DNA of 64,000 nt from Echinococcus granulosus. Taxonomy: Eukaryota; Platyhelminthes; Cestoda; Cyclophyllidea; Taeniidae. The translations under genes and the position numbers were made by a program. Below, piece after piece: positions 35,840 to 49,100 of this stretch (within the stretch, counting starts at the first letter, position 1; every line of letters begins with the position of its first letter). Under the pieces are notes generated by a model that made no database searches, had not been told where the DNA came from, and saw only the letters and a program-made list of their open reading frames with translations. Location of the stretch: positions 63,799-127,798 of the forward strand of contig NW_020170430.1 of the NCBI RefSeq assembly GCF_000524195.1, in the 5' to 3' direction.

Positions 35840-37117
35840 CTACCACGATTTGCATAAACTCACCACCACGAATAACACTCATTCGTAGCTGTGATTTCCA
35901 GGCTTATTGCGCCCTTACAATGACCAACTACTGCGTTTACCATCCCATCTTATTGTTGTCAACCCCCCCATCATCCTATGCCTCCCCACTCTTCCTTTAT
36001 CCTCTGTGGTGCTTTCTATTGTTTATGTGTTCAGCTGTTGTGGACCATTTAAAATAATAATAATTCCGCATAAAGTGTCATTTAGAACAAACGCTTTTTG
36101 GATATTACGAAATAGGGTAATAATTGGCTCGTCAGTTTTTAGTACACGAAACAATGTAAAACTATTGCCCCCCAAGCCTTGTAAGCCGTTTTGCATTAGA
36201 AGCGACTGTGCTCAACGGTTACATATAATTTTACTCCGTACTTGTGAGTAGCAAAACCGAATCTGTCCTTACATGGAATCAGTTTATTCTGATCTTAAAT
36301 CAGCTTGAGTGGGGTCATGCTGCTGCTACCCATGAATATTAAGTAGGAGTTGGCAGCTAGTAAAGTCAACTACGTTAACTTCTTAGCTCAGGATAAACGG
36401 TGCATTAAGCAGTGTGGGAGGATAAGGAATAAGGTCCTGATTTTAAATGTATACCAATTTGTTCGGTTTCACCAGAATTGGGCTTTTGGCTAGGCCCTTG
36501 AGAGGTCACAATGGCCGCTTTAATAAATATCAAAACGGTGTCCTAGCCTGGGAAACAATGTCAAATCTGGATATCATATAATTTGTATATGAGTCTTGGA
36601 GAAAGCGCATTTTTGAAGAGCCCAATTGAAGTCTGCAGAAGGTTAAATTCAAAACGCGAAATATAAGACCTGTTTTTTTCACTAATGTGCCGTGAATCAG
36701 TGAGTAAGCATTGCATACTTTGCCCCCAACCATGGTTATCTCTATTTCGCACCTCAGATTGGTGATGGTGCAATGTTATGCATTTGTCTCACTTATAAAT
36801 ATACCCACTACTACTTCGCACACCATTGTCCGCCATGACGAAGCAGACTATGCCCCTTTTGTGTCAGCTCAATGCAGCACATGTAATAAATGAAGCCTTC
36901 AAACACCTACAGATTAAATGCAATGATACTATTATTTGTAAAAACACTTCATGAAAAAATATTTGTGACAAGTGCGCATTACATGCACAGATTACAAGCA
37001 TTGACGCATTATATACATGTAGTATGTGTGCACAGCAGAGATTAAAACGATGAAAACGCGGACACAGAGGTGAGTCAAAAGAGAAAATGCTACTCGGGAG
37101 ACGTTACGGTGCTTGCC
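35840..37117. other. Convergent 3' flanks of beta-adaptin and the nuclear receptor
   Basis: The plus-strand adaptin and minus-strand receptor end facing each other, with about 1.28 kb between stop codons. No coding region was recognised. AATAAT repeats near 36054-36063 could serve as a non-canonical polyadenylation signal for the adaptin transcript. Confidence 0.45.
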
Positions 37118-40100
37118 TCACTCGCTCGAATTAACCAATCCCCTGTCGCCTGCGGGGAGTGACTGCGTGAGGCCTCCGAATTGGCTGTTATCCTCCAATT
37201 GAAACATTTGTACAAAGAGATCGGGAAAGTGAAGTTCGGGACGGGATTGCCGCAGATCCCGCACAGCTGCACGATGAGCCTCATTCATACTTGAGAGGCT
37301 CGGAAGGAGCTTTATTAGTTGTGTGAACCTTTCATCGCTCGAGTACCGCACTAAATCGGGGGAAATAAAGCGTTCGTCAGTGCAAACACTCAAACTTTAA
37401 GCTTACACGTCGAATCTATCACCCCTGTCCGCATTTTATGTTTTAAAACTCCAAATTCTATCTACAACTACTATCTATTAAGCTCTACCTGAACACTTTA
37501 GACTTATCCTAAATTGACTAAGCAATCGTGTCGTATGCTCATATGTTTCATGCATTCCACTTTACTTATTTTAACTAACAGTGGGCTGATTCAGTAATCC
37601 AGTTATTCAAAATGCGAGAAATCTGTTTCATTCTTCGGTATGCTCGCAGTTTTAACAAAACATTTGTGTAATTTATCATTATCTACGCATGTGCTTGGAA
37701 CTTAGTTCAATGCAAACAAAATATGTAACGATACTGAAAAATGGAATCTCGGCAGATACGTTTCGTACCTGTGATGTATTGCTGAAGGGCGGAGGCGGCA
37801 TGATTGTAAATTTCGTAAATCTTTTCTGCCTCAAGTAATTTCTGGTTGGCTGCAAGAAAAGCATAAATAATCAAAAGTAAAATAGGGTCTAACATCATTC
37901 GAGACGGAAGTATCAATGTATTGAATAAGTCTCAAGCTAACCCACCTCTAAACAAATTATCATTTAACTTATTGGAGGGCGCAGCTCATGATGCGAAGCC
38001 CATTAGAAATTCAACTTATGAATTTGATGGACTCTTGGTCAAGCCGAGTGAAGTATCTTGATTTATGCACTTAGTAAATTCTAAGGAATCGCTCATAGAC
38101 CGTATATGGAATGCTATTTTTTTCAATAGAACAGCGAAGTATGCTGGAACTTACAGTCTTTCACTGTTTATCTCACATGCCGTTTGTATGGCTATAACAA
38201 AACTGCTTTTGCACTCGTATTCCCTTCAAAATTTCCATAGATAACCCAACAACCAAAAAATATTTTAACCTTCCTCTCGTAAAATGAACTTTTACACCTT
38301 ATGTCAAAGTTTGGCTAAGTTTTGTTCTTTTCGATTTCGGGAATCTGTAAAGCTAAGTTGAAAAGAATACATTGGTAGAGAAACACTTACATCCGCGAAG
38401 GAAGATGATACTGCAGAGAAGAGCGGCCTCCGTATTGTCTAGACTTAGGGGTCCCAGGAAGCCGGTGAGTTCGTAAAAGTGGTCTACCATGGGGTTGATT
38501 TGGGGGAACTCTGCGAGCAGATGGCGTCTCTCATGGGGTGAAAAGTTGTAAAAGTTGAAGTCGCCGCCTGGCAGGGCCTCGCGCGATAGCTGCACCAACA
38601 CAATGGGGTACATGGAGGCTTGCAAGAGGAACTTTGTGTCTGCCCGGGGCAGGTCGCAGAACCCAGGGATAGCGCGTGCAAAGCGAATAATCTGGTGTGC
38701 GTGTGCCTCAAACTGCACCATCATGTGCGCCCACATCGTCGTCGATGTCAACTCCGATTCGAGCAAAAAATTTCCCGTCACCTGCACGTATACCATTTTA
38801 CTAAATTATTTTCAGTAAAGCATTATTAAATCGTCTCAGTTTTGCTCTTAGTATTAATTTTCAGCCATAAGAACCGGTCGGATCCATCGCACAACTTAAT
38901 TGCAACTTTTAATGCACATACCCGCTGCCGACAGTTATCTAAGTGGACGGCCGCTTCAGATACATAATCGGCGAATGCTTCAAGAGACATCTCCGAGGTG
39001 AAGGATACTGACGTCTGCGGAGGCATACCCTTTCCCATTGGTGCCCCATTGTGACTCCTGGTGTCAGGTTCAAACGACTTTTGATTGGAGTAAAGACTGT
39101 TTATTGGCAGGTAGTCATCCGTTGTAAATCGATCTGAATAAAGTAAACATTTGACGTATGGTTCAGTTTGGTAAGGTTGTTCATTCCTCTTAAACTGAGA
39201 GAGCGAACAATTCGAACTTCAGTACTCTTACCCTCAAATTTTTACCAAATTTTTATTTTCAGTTAATTAACTTGGTAAATTGAATTTTTAGGGGTTAGGG
39301 TAGCCTGAACTCGTTAAGTAATTTAATCTAACATGAGATAAAGAAATACGCACTTCTCTACCGGGTCGATTATGATAAAAGGGAAAAGCGATTAATGTGC
39401 CATTTCGAAGAAATATTGCCTCCATCTAACTGAGCACTTACCTTCACCCAGGGCAAATGACTGAGCTATTGAAGAGACACCTGGCTCGTCAACCTTTCCC
39501 ACCATCAGAGCGTCTACGGACAAGTGGCCTCGAGACCGATTTGCCAGTTTACCCGCCTCATCCTCAGGTGAACTGCCCCCTCCTCTCGCCATTGCTACTA
39601 AATCGCTCATCACCACCTCTGTTTGCCCCACCGCCGTCGCTGCCACTGCCTTTCTCGCAGCGGAAGTCCCATTTGCACTCTCGTTCTCTTTTTTCGCCTC
39701 CATAGGCTGAAGGCTGCTGATCCGCATGTGTCGCAGTGGCGATGGCTGCTGCAAACCATCGATCGGTGGAAAGTGTTCACCTACATGACCAGCCGTCTGG
39801 ACCTGCGTCGGTCTCCCCGCTGAGATCGTCTCGTTGCTTCCACTACCGCTGCTACTGTTGCTGCTACTGCTGTTTGCTGACTGAACTTGCTTGGCCAGTC
39901 GTATGAGACTCGATAGCTGCAATGAAACCGTATATATACGTATAGAATTCGCTGGAATTATGCTCAGTGTACCGTACGCATACTCAATTGATAAAAAGTA
40001 TCGTTTGTATTTTTGATTCACTATAACCAAATAAATATGATTTAAAATATCATTTACAACCATGCATTTTACTAAAGATAATTGCGTATATAAATACAAC

Positions 40101-43100
40101 ACCCTCGCAGTATCTTAAAATAAAAAATTAGAGTTTACGTTCGTTGTTTTTTTTGAGCAAAACGGCTTGTTGGGTTACTTTAAAAGCAAACATTTGAAAA
40201 AGGCTGGAAGCTAGGTTGGTGAATTTGATCAGCCTCTTGTCTGTTTTTCACTGAGATCAAGTTTTTGTATGAATTGATTAATTATAAAATGTTACTTCAC
40301 ATATACTTCTACTTATTTACTATTTACCCCTCCCTTTTTCAGCTTATCATAGTGTTGAGTCTTTGTGATTCTGTGAAGTGATCTAAATTTATGAATCACA
40401 ACCGACATCTTGCATCTAATAATGGATCCATGCATGGAAGGTAAAAACTAATGGAATATTTTTTTTGGAACAGTCATGCAGCAATATTCATTTGACAATG
40501 ACCAAACATACGGCCGCCTTTTCGTAGCTGCTCATGGTAACCGCAGAGGCGGAAGAGTTGTATAAATGTGAAGTGTTCGTGGGCAGAGTCGCAGTTGCTG
40601 AAGCAGTCGTTCCTGAACCCTGCTGATGTTGCTGTTGCTGCATCGCAGTAGTCTGCATGGTGGGGAGAATAGGGTCATCAGGGCTGGCAGAAGCACCGAC
40701 GGGGTTATGCCGCGGACCTCGCAACGAACTTGCGTCGGACCCAGCCCGAATCCTCGGTGTCACCCCACTATAGCGACTCCCGTAAGTGTCTATCGCTGCA
40801 GCTACTCCCGCAGCACTCGCATACTGCGGCATCTCACTCTCACCTGCTAACTCCGCCAGCTTGGCGAAGCGCTGCTGTTCCAGGCTCGCGTCGGTCTTGT
40901 TGGAGGGGGAAATGGCAGTGATTTCAGGTAGACCGACGTGACCAGTCGTCTCATAGTAGGAAGGGTAGTTCGCAGGAGTCCAGGGAGGAAAAAGGAGGTC
41001 TTGTGTGGCTCCACTTTCTTCCACCTTCGTCGGATGGTATAGGGAACTGCCTGTCTGCTGCAGTGTCTGTTGCTGCTGTTGTTGGTGATGGTGGTGCTGG
41101 CGTTGTTGTTGCTGTTGGTGCTCGAAATAGACCGTCGTGTTTGAAGGGTTCGACAACCCAGAAGAGGGTGGAGGTGTTTGAGTAGTGGAAGAACTGAGCT
41201 TTGATTTGATTCTTTCGATTTCTATGGCACACATGTGTTTCACCGCATTCGGTTGTCTCCCAATTCGACTGCCTATAGTTTTAAAAGTATCCTGCTTTAT
41301 CAACAAGACCGTAAGGCCGCTTTAATCGAGATAGCATAGTAGATTAGCGGCAAATATGAAAAGCTGACGTGCTACGCAAATAGAACTAACCTCAGATGTT
41401 ACTTTACTTCAATCTTAAGCCACCTAGGGGCGTAGACAAATCTTAGAAAGTTTTGAGTGATAAGCTAGGAATGCTAAGATTTTATTCGTTTCCTAAAAAA
41501 ACTGAGAATCTTGACAATATCAATCAATAAATAATGTAATAATTTTACCCGAAATAAATACGGTTTTACTTGCAGGTTAACGTTCTTATTAAGTTATAGT
41601 CCGTAAATGTATCTTTGGACAGAAAACAACAGGTAAACGTATGGTATTATCAACATTAATGTATTTGGATGATTCAAACGACCATGACCAAAACTACCTC
41701 AAGCCAATAAAAAGCACGAAATTTGAGAGTATCAGGGACAGCATTAAAAGTAGCACATTACAGGATCAAGGATATAATTATGTATTTTTATTTAATCATG
41801 TAAATTCAGTCAAATAAAGACGGTCTACAAACCTGTTGTCAAATTCCTTTTTATCCATAGGAATCTACCAAACTAAAAAAATTTCCTGTGCGGCCCAGAT
41901 AATGAAGTAACGAGTAGATTAAGCTGGAGGTAGCCTGTCTTCTTACCATCTTTTGACATGCCAACAGAGAGGCACTTGCGATAGCGGCAACTCTTGCAGT
42001 TGTTGCGGGTGGCTAAGGTGATGAGGCACGTACCTCCGTTGCGGCAGGTATACCGCTGATTATCCCTCTCACTTATCGTCCTTCTGAAAAAGCCCTAAGA
42101 GTAGAGATATTTATGGTTAGGCAACATTTAATCTGTTAGGTCTGTGTAAGCATTCACTCCCCAATAAATGCGCACCTTACAGCCTTCGCAGGTGATGGCA
42201 CCGAAATGGAATCCGGACGACTGCGCGCCACAAACGCGGCAAGGGATGATCGAGATGTCATTGGCCGGACACACTGCAGCCCCTACAATTAGTTGTAGGA
42301 AAAGGAAAGTCGAATTCACCAAATTTTTTAGGATGCGAAACATGATTTAATGGTGTCTGATATTCGTGTGTACGTGTGTGTGTGAGTCACAGCAATTTCT
42401 TTGCATTTCTGGGTGGGAAACACACAAGCGACAATCATACTTGTTCCTCCAGTTTCATAAGCTCTTTCTAATTGGAAAAAAAGACAGAGCTGCTGAAACA
42501 ATTAACTGTGCATGGGCTTAGCTTATGAAAAATTGGGCTCTTGTGCGACAGGTAGAGATCATCGTGAGTTATTGAAATCGGCAAGTGCCTTACACTTAAC
42601 CAGAGTTTAGAGAACTTCAATTACTTACCCTCAAAATAAGAATTAATGCATTAAATTTAAAAAACGACAAAAATTGGAAAAGGACTTTGTTAATAAGGAT
42701 TTTTTTGCAAAATCGATGCTTTCGTTTATTTTAATTTACTTACAAATCTTCGCCCTAATATTATAAGAATAAATAGCAGACCAATAAAGATATTTATATT
42801 AAAAGACAGGAAGTCTATCCAAAAAGGTGTTGATAAAGTCTATCACTGAAACGTTGTCGTTACTCAAGGAGAATGTGCCAACAAAATTCATCTTTCTGCC
42901 GTGTTCGTGAGCTACCAGACGTCTTGATGGTTGAGAAACTTTCTTGTAGACCGTTAAAGCCTGAGAGCTCATTGTAACTGTGGGGCCAAAGATGGGTACG
43001 TGAGTGATAAACGACCGCTCAGATTAACTGGAGCAGTCAGGACACGACCTTCAGAACACTGTACGCGCGTTTGCGCGCGCTGGTCTGAGTCCTTACATGG

Positions 43101-46100
43101 GGGCCACCCACCAAAGCGTGAGAACGCACGTCCACTCACCTGCTCGGTGTTCTCTTCGCTGTGCACGCGTTCACGCACTGATTGTCCCTTCCCGGCCCCC
43201 CCCCCAGTTTCCCAGGCTGACCCTTACATATAACCACTTGTCCCGGAAGACACTGTGATGTACGCTCGCGCTTATGCATGACAAAAGCGGAATACCAGTG
43301 TACTCCTGCACGTAAGGCAAAAGTGGGAAACAAAATATGCATGTGTTTTTACTGCTGCTGATGCTGTTACAAGGAATTCCGCATACTCAAGTAAAGGCGA
43401 GAGGAGATGTCGTATTTTTTTCAGGTAGCGAATTTCTTTATACTTTGGCGGACTGCAGTCGTTGTCCTTGCACTAATAGGTAATCAGTAAGAAGGTCTCG
43501 ATTTGTAACAAGTTGTAGACCCCATGTAATTTATTGAGCGTTATATCAATTATTAGTTGTCAAATTAAATATGATTGAACAGATGGGTTTCACCTGATAC
43601 CCATTCCATCTCCGATTTCTCAACTGCATCGCAAAATGGCATACTGTTCGAGTACTTGTTTTGCATTCCGTAGCTTCATTATACAGAAATAAAAGTGGAA
43701 TTCCATTGGCAGTACTCTTCACTCTTCTGACTTGAAACTTTATCCCTGGGTTGGAGTCACTAATTATTTCCACCAGCAGTAATTCCCAATCCATCAAACT
43801 CAACTGCCCTGATTAGAACGGCCGGACTCCAATGAATTATTTTTTCCTCTCTACCTTTTTTATATTTTGTGAAATGTATAATGGCTTTGCTTTTAGAGAG
43901 CCATAAGATCAGTCATTCACCTGTGAGGTAGGCACATCCAGGACTTCCCCTTTTACCTGTACCAAATGAATAGTAGTGTTCTATTAATAAGGATTAATAT
44001 CCGGGATATTATCAGACCCATCTCATCGACCACACGCTATCACTTTCAACACCATTAGCTTGCATTAGTAGTAGGCACTCCTAGCATAAATTGTCACTGG
44101 ACCATTCGCTTTGACCGCCTCAGTTTTACTTCATTCCCCAAAGGTAAAAGTGAAATTCCAACAAGATATTCCTTTCACCCATTCTAAGTTGAGATGGCAG
44201 CTCAATTGCTATTTAAAAAATATTTTTGGCGAAGTCGATTTACTTACCTTCAGCGTAAACTCCAAAATCCATCTTATTTGTCCTAGTCATGAAGCAATAC
44301 AAGCGACGTTGCTTCCCTTATGTGATGTAATTTCTACACCACGTTATTTGTCTACTTTAACGAAATCTATAAAACATGGTAGCAGATCATTTAGACCTTC
44401 GGGCAAACGGGTAACATTCTGTGGCAATTTTGTTCCCCCTTCCTCTGCCATGCGCGAACCGCGCAGTTATACGTGAAGGGAGAGGACGCAGTCACCCAGA
44501 TCCGAAATGCATGCTTTGGCAGATGGAATGTGAATTGCAACGCTTGAGGCTTGATAGCTTAGCGAATTGAGGAAAGTGACTCAGTGTTGAGTCACCACTT
44601 TCTGCACCGCTTTCTGGACGCTCTCTTGTTGTTATTATTCCAGGAGCGCCTTCCGCCTGCGGAACACCAAGTCACCCCCACCTTTCTGGTTATTTGCCCT
44701 TCTAAAAGGGTCTTGCTTTTTCCCCTTACCTACTAAAGCCAGCTTTAATTTTAAGATACACAGTGTATCCGATCATGTTGCACCGATCTTCAAGCTAATA
44801 GTGACGCTCAAGTTGATCACGAGGAACCCAAAATTATCCCGATCCCAACTATCATTCCGGCCTGAATTTGTGAGAGCTCGTCACAGTTAGATAAATACTA
44901 ATTATGGAAGTTGCACTTGAGAGTAAGATTTTCGCCTCACCGGGGAGAACCATGCCAATTCGAAGGCACTTGTAGAATCGACATCTTTGGCAGTGGGTCC
45001 GAGTGTCCTTGTTTACCTCACAGGCGTTCACCTTGGAACAGGAGTACTTGGCGTAGTTTTCATTCTTGGAGCTCCGGATGAAAAATTTCTGTGTGAAGGA
45101 AATAATACAAAGAGGAACTATAATAACAATACACTTTGGTGTCTTAAGGAGGCCGTCAAGCACTTCCTGACCCCAATTCAAACACCGCTAAGGCGTGACA
45201 TGCTCAACCCATTGGTCTCTACGGGAATGCGCCTAAACCTCAACCACCACCAATTCTGTTGAAGCATTGATGAGCTGAGGCGCAGTTATCAAGATTCTGC
45301 CAATCAAACAAGCGTGCTGCTTATTGATAAGAGTTACGCTATTGGTTGAGAGGTGCACGCGCGCGCAAGGTAACAGGCGCGTTAATCTAAGGGATGTGGG
45401 AAGTGGCTCGCGTACCGTTTCATCGGTAGCATTGCCATCCCCATCCCACCCTACGCCTTTCCCCTATTCTCCGGAAAATGGGCCACTTTTGACAGGGCTG
45501 TTGGTTCACGTGCTGTACACCCACATTCTGCAGGATAATACTCAATCGTGCGCACTTGGATGGATGATGTGCAGTTCATTGGCTCTCTCGCACTCCCACC
45601 TCCTATTCCATATAACGAGATTTTGCTACATCCACAAGAGACTGATACCATAAAATTTGAGTGTGTAATGACTTTCAGCAAAATGATGCAGCCCGCCTAG
45701 TGTAGACTGCGCTCAACCATAGCATCGTAGGAATTATAGTCAACTTCTGAGTTCTTTGTAAAATCAATCTTTATGTCACCTTGAAGAATGCCAAAACTGG
45801 TAGAGTGTCAATTTCAAATGATCTTTTTAGACATAATGAGTACTTTTTCTAACATAAGAAGCCTTGATTATCAAAAGCTCTTGACTGATCATTCGGCAGG
45901 GTGTGAAACCGGTCTCGGAATTCTGTTGTCGAGTTAAAGACTTTTATGAAGGCAGGGCTAATATTGCTCATCTTAAAGGTAACTAATGGGATTAAAATGA
46001 ATCACCAGAAATTACTTGCTAAAATTCCCCTTCAAGCTAATAAGTAGTACCGATGCATTTCACAAGAAATGTATACATTCCCATCAAAATTTTCAGTGGG

Positions 46101-49100
46101 ATAGAGGGGGTGGAGGAGATAGGAATGCTCCATTTATTAATGAACGAGGCCATTCTCCTCTCTGTCTCTTTTAATACATTTACACCACTTCTACGACCGC
46201 TTACGTCTCCACTGGAGATTTGTTTGTGTTTGTGTGTAAACGTAATTGGTCTGAGTGTGCAGCGGTGCCCTGCAAATGCGGGAAAAGACTACGTGGTGTA
46301 TAAGCTTGTGTTCAAGTGACACATTCCTCTGTCAAAATGGCCTGCTTTTGCTCAATGTTTCTAAGCTTACTTCTCCCCACAAATTCTTGTAGCGTGGATT
46401 TACTCATGCAAAATTAACGAGAAATTTGTAAATCTAATGCAAATAACTTCTTCCCAAAGCCAGCCGATTTACTCTTTAACTGACTTAGATAAAAAAATTA
46501 CGATTTTAGATATACATTAGAATTAGAGTAATTTACTGATCGCTTCAAGTTAACTCCATTTCTTAAATTTGATTTAAGGTGATCAATCACTAGGCCGCTG
46601 ATACACTTCCACCTTTTGAGACACATTGCTCATTTTGCAAACTAGAAGTGACAATTAGTTCCTCGGCCCTAATCACTGGAGACTATCGGCACACAGAGTT
46701 CCTTAAAATGAGCCTGTCATCTTTTAGGTCACTAAATTATTTCAAAATGAAAGGTTGCCAACTGATGTATATACATTTGCACCTAAGTAGCCCACCTTGC
46801 ACGCTTCACATACGTAGGCGTTGCAGTGAAATCCAGCAGAGACATCACCGCAGATGTCACATGGGGTCTTCTCCTTCATCGCTGTCACGTCATTAGTGAC
46901 CTTGGCTCTGGTTGACCCCGAGGACCTCGACACTGCGATCATGGTAGGCACGCGTTGTCGAAGGCTTTCCTTCGCTACCTGACAGAGCTGACTGTTCGGC
47001 GGTACTAGGTGGTTCATCATGGTACCCAGCATCTGCCGATAGCCAGTTTGATCGAAGCAGACATCCTGGGGGTTGACCACCAGCTTCTGGCTCGAGGTAT
47101 CCATTGCGACGTACTGGTTGGCCTGGTAGATACCAGTAGAGTAGCCGGGCTGGAAACCAATGGGCTTGTTTATTTCGCTAGTCTCATACTGACGCGAGTA
47201 GGTAGAGTAATAGGGGTCACTTTGGGGTTGCGGAGGAGAAAAGTAGGTGTGGGTGGGAGTGGCAGAGGAGGATGGAGGTACCGCTAAGGGGTACTGAGAA
47301 GGGTCTGAGAGATGGCTTCCTGATGGCATGAAGTCCTGTGGCTCGTATCCCGACGATGTGTGCGCCTGGGAGAGATGCATTTCGAGATCCGGTGATGGTG
47401 AGCAACTTTCGGGAATGCCTGTGGTGTGAATCAATGGTGATCGTTCCACACTCGAACTTGAAGGCGAACAAAAATAAAACCAATTACGATACAACTTTGA
47501 CGGCCTTCTAGGTATGCTAAAATGTTTGAAGTCACCTGTAATTGCCATTTGGGAGTGGTGTGCTAAACAGAAAGAGACAAATGTACCGGTGGTTAGGCTA
47601 CATATTCGTAGACTTGTCCGCTTGTTCGGCAAGCCCGAATATGTACATGAGTATGTCGATTATACCCGTTTCGACTAACTTAAGTTGGTACATTGCACAC
47701 ATTCGAACACATAGACGAACAAATGGTATGCGCGTAACGAACACACCGACACCATTACGCACAACTAAGACCTCGGCATCATAGTCTATATGATCAGACA
47801 TACGAAAGCTAAATACCTTGAAACAAAACGGATCTGTGGAGTATGTTACTTAAACACTGATTTATGGAGGCCAGGCTAGAATAGTGTACCGTAAACGTAG
47901 CTAATCAAGTAGGATGAAGTGAAACTTAAAGTTATCCCAGTTCAAATCATTTTGCTATTTGTTGTTCCCTTATTGATAGCGATAAATTTGTTTTTTACGA
48001 TCTGGTGATGGAAGTGGATATTAAAAGCCACTTTAATGGTAATAGTCTTGAAGTTTAATCCAAAAATTTGAACGGTGGTGTGCGTGCGAGTGCTGAAGTT
48101 TTGATGCAATTAAACAAGTGGGAGGGAAGGCCTATCTTATGAATGAGGTATAAATTTGGCCATGGGGTGAGGTATGAGATAGGGCGAGACATAGCGAAGT
48201 ATGCTTGTGATTTTATGGGATCTGTACGCGCATATGCTGCAGAGTGCGACCGAATTTGTCTGCAAACTCGGCTTAGTTTACCTAAGCGTGGGTACATGCT
48301 GAACAAACGCAGTCCCGTTTCTCTACAACTTAGACCTCCACTTATACCACACGCATACACAGGCGTTCATTTTACGGCTCCCTCCTTCGAGTGGAAAACA
48401 TAGACGACTCGAAAGGGTGATGCGTCCTATGCCCTTGAAATTTCAGCCGGGTTGACCAGTATACTATTGAAAACTCTCAACAGATTTAACCTATTTAAGA
48501 ACACTTTCCTTCAAATCTGTTAAGAAAAAATAGTTTACAGACAGAGGTCGACCTAAAATTTTACTACTTTTAAAATGTAAATAATGTACTCAAGATTACA
48601 AAGCAAATTTATTTCTTTATTTGGAATTACACCTCATGCTTCAACAAAGAAGGAAAGGAGAGCGGCAGCTGTAGAAGCACCTAAGAAGTGATATTGAGGG
48701 ATATACAGTCAAGTGAAAGCTTTTAAATTAACCGTGTCCTATAGATAACGAGACGCTACTGTACATCTTTAAGCCATCGTGATTGCCATTATGATCATTT
48801 TTAATGAAGAAATACGATTTTTAGCGTTATAGCAATGAGATTGTACTGTAGAGTGCAAAATTCCGGAGTATTTCGATTAAGTGCATTCATTTTTTGATCG
48901 TCTCTCAAAATAACTGCAAATATCGCTGTACTGGTCATTCTTTCCTTGAACTCTTGTCACATGCCGAATGCCCATGTATTCCCCAGGGGAGAGACAATCG
49001 ACCGTCGTGTAGTCGTGATTTTATCCTTCCAATGACGCATGCAATGCTGCGTGTAAGTATCAAATTGCGCGGTTGACGCGCTCGTACACACAGACTCAAC

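Noticed and set aside
36992..37393. Receptor last exon starting near 37393
   Set aside because: The longer open frame extends upstream, but only the acceptor at 37351-37352 (CCCCCGATTTAG) gives the phase needed to join the previous exon.
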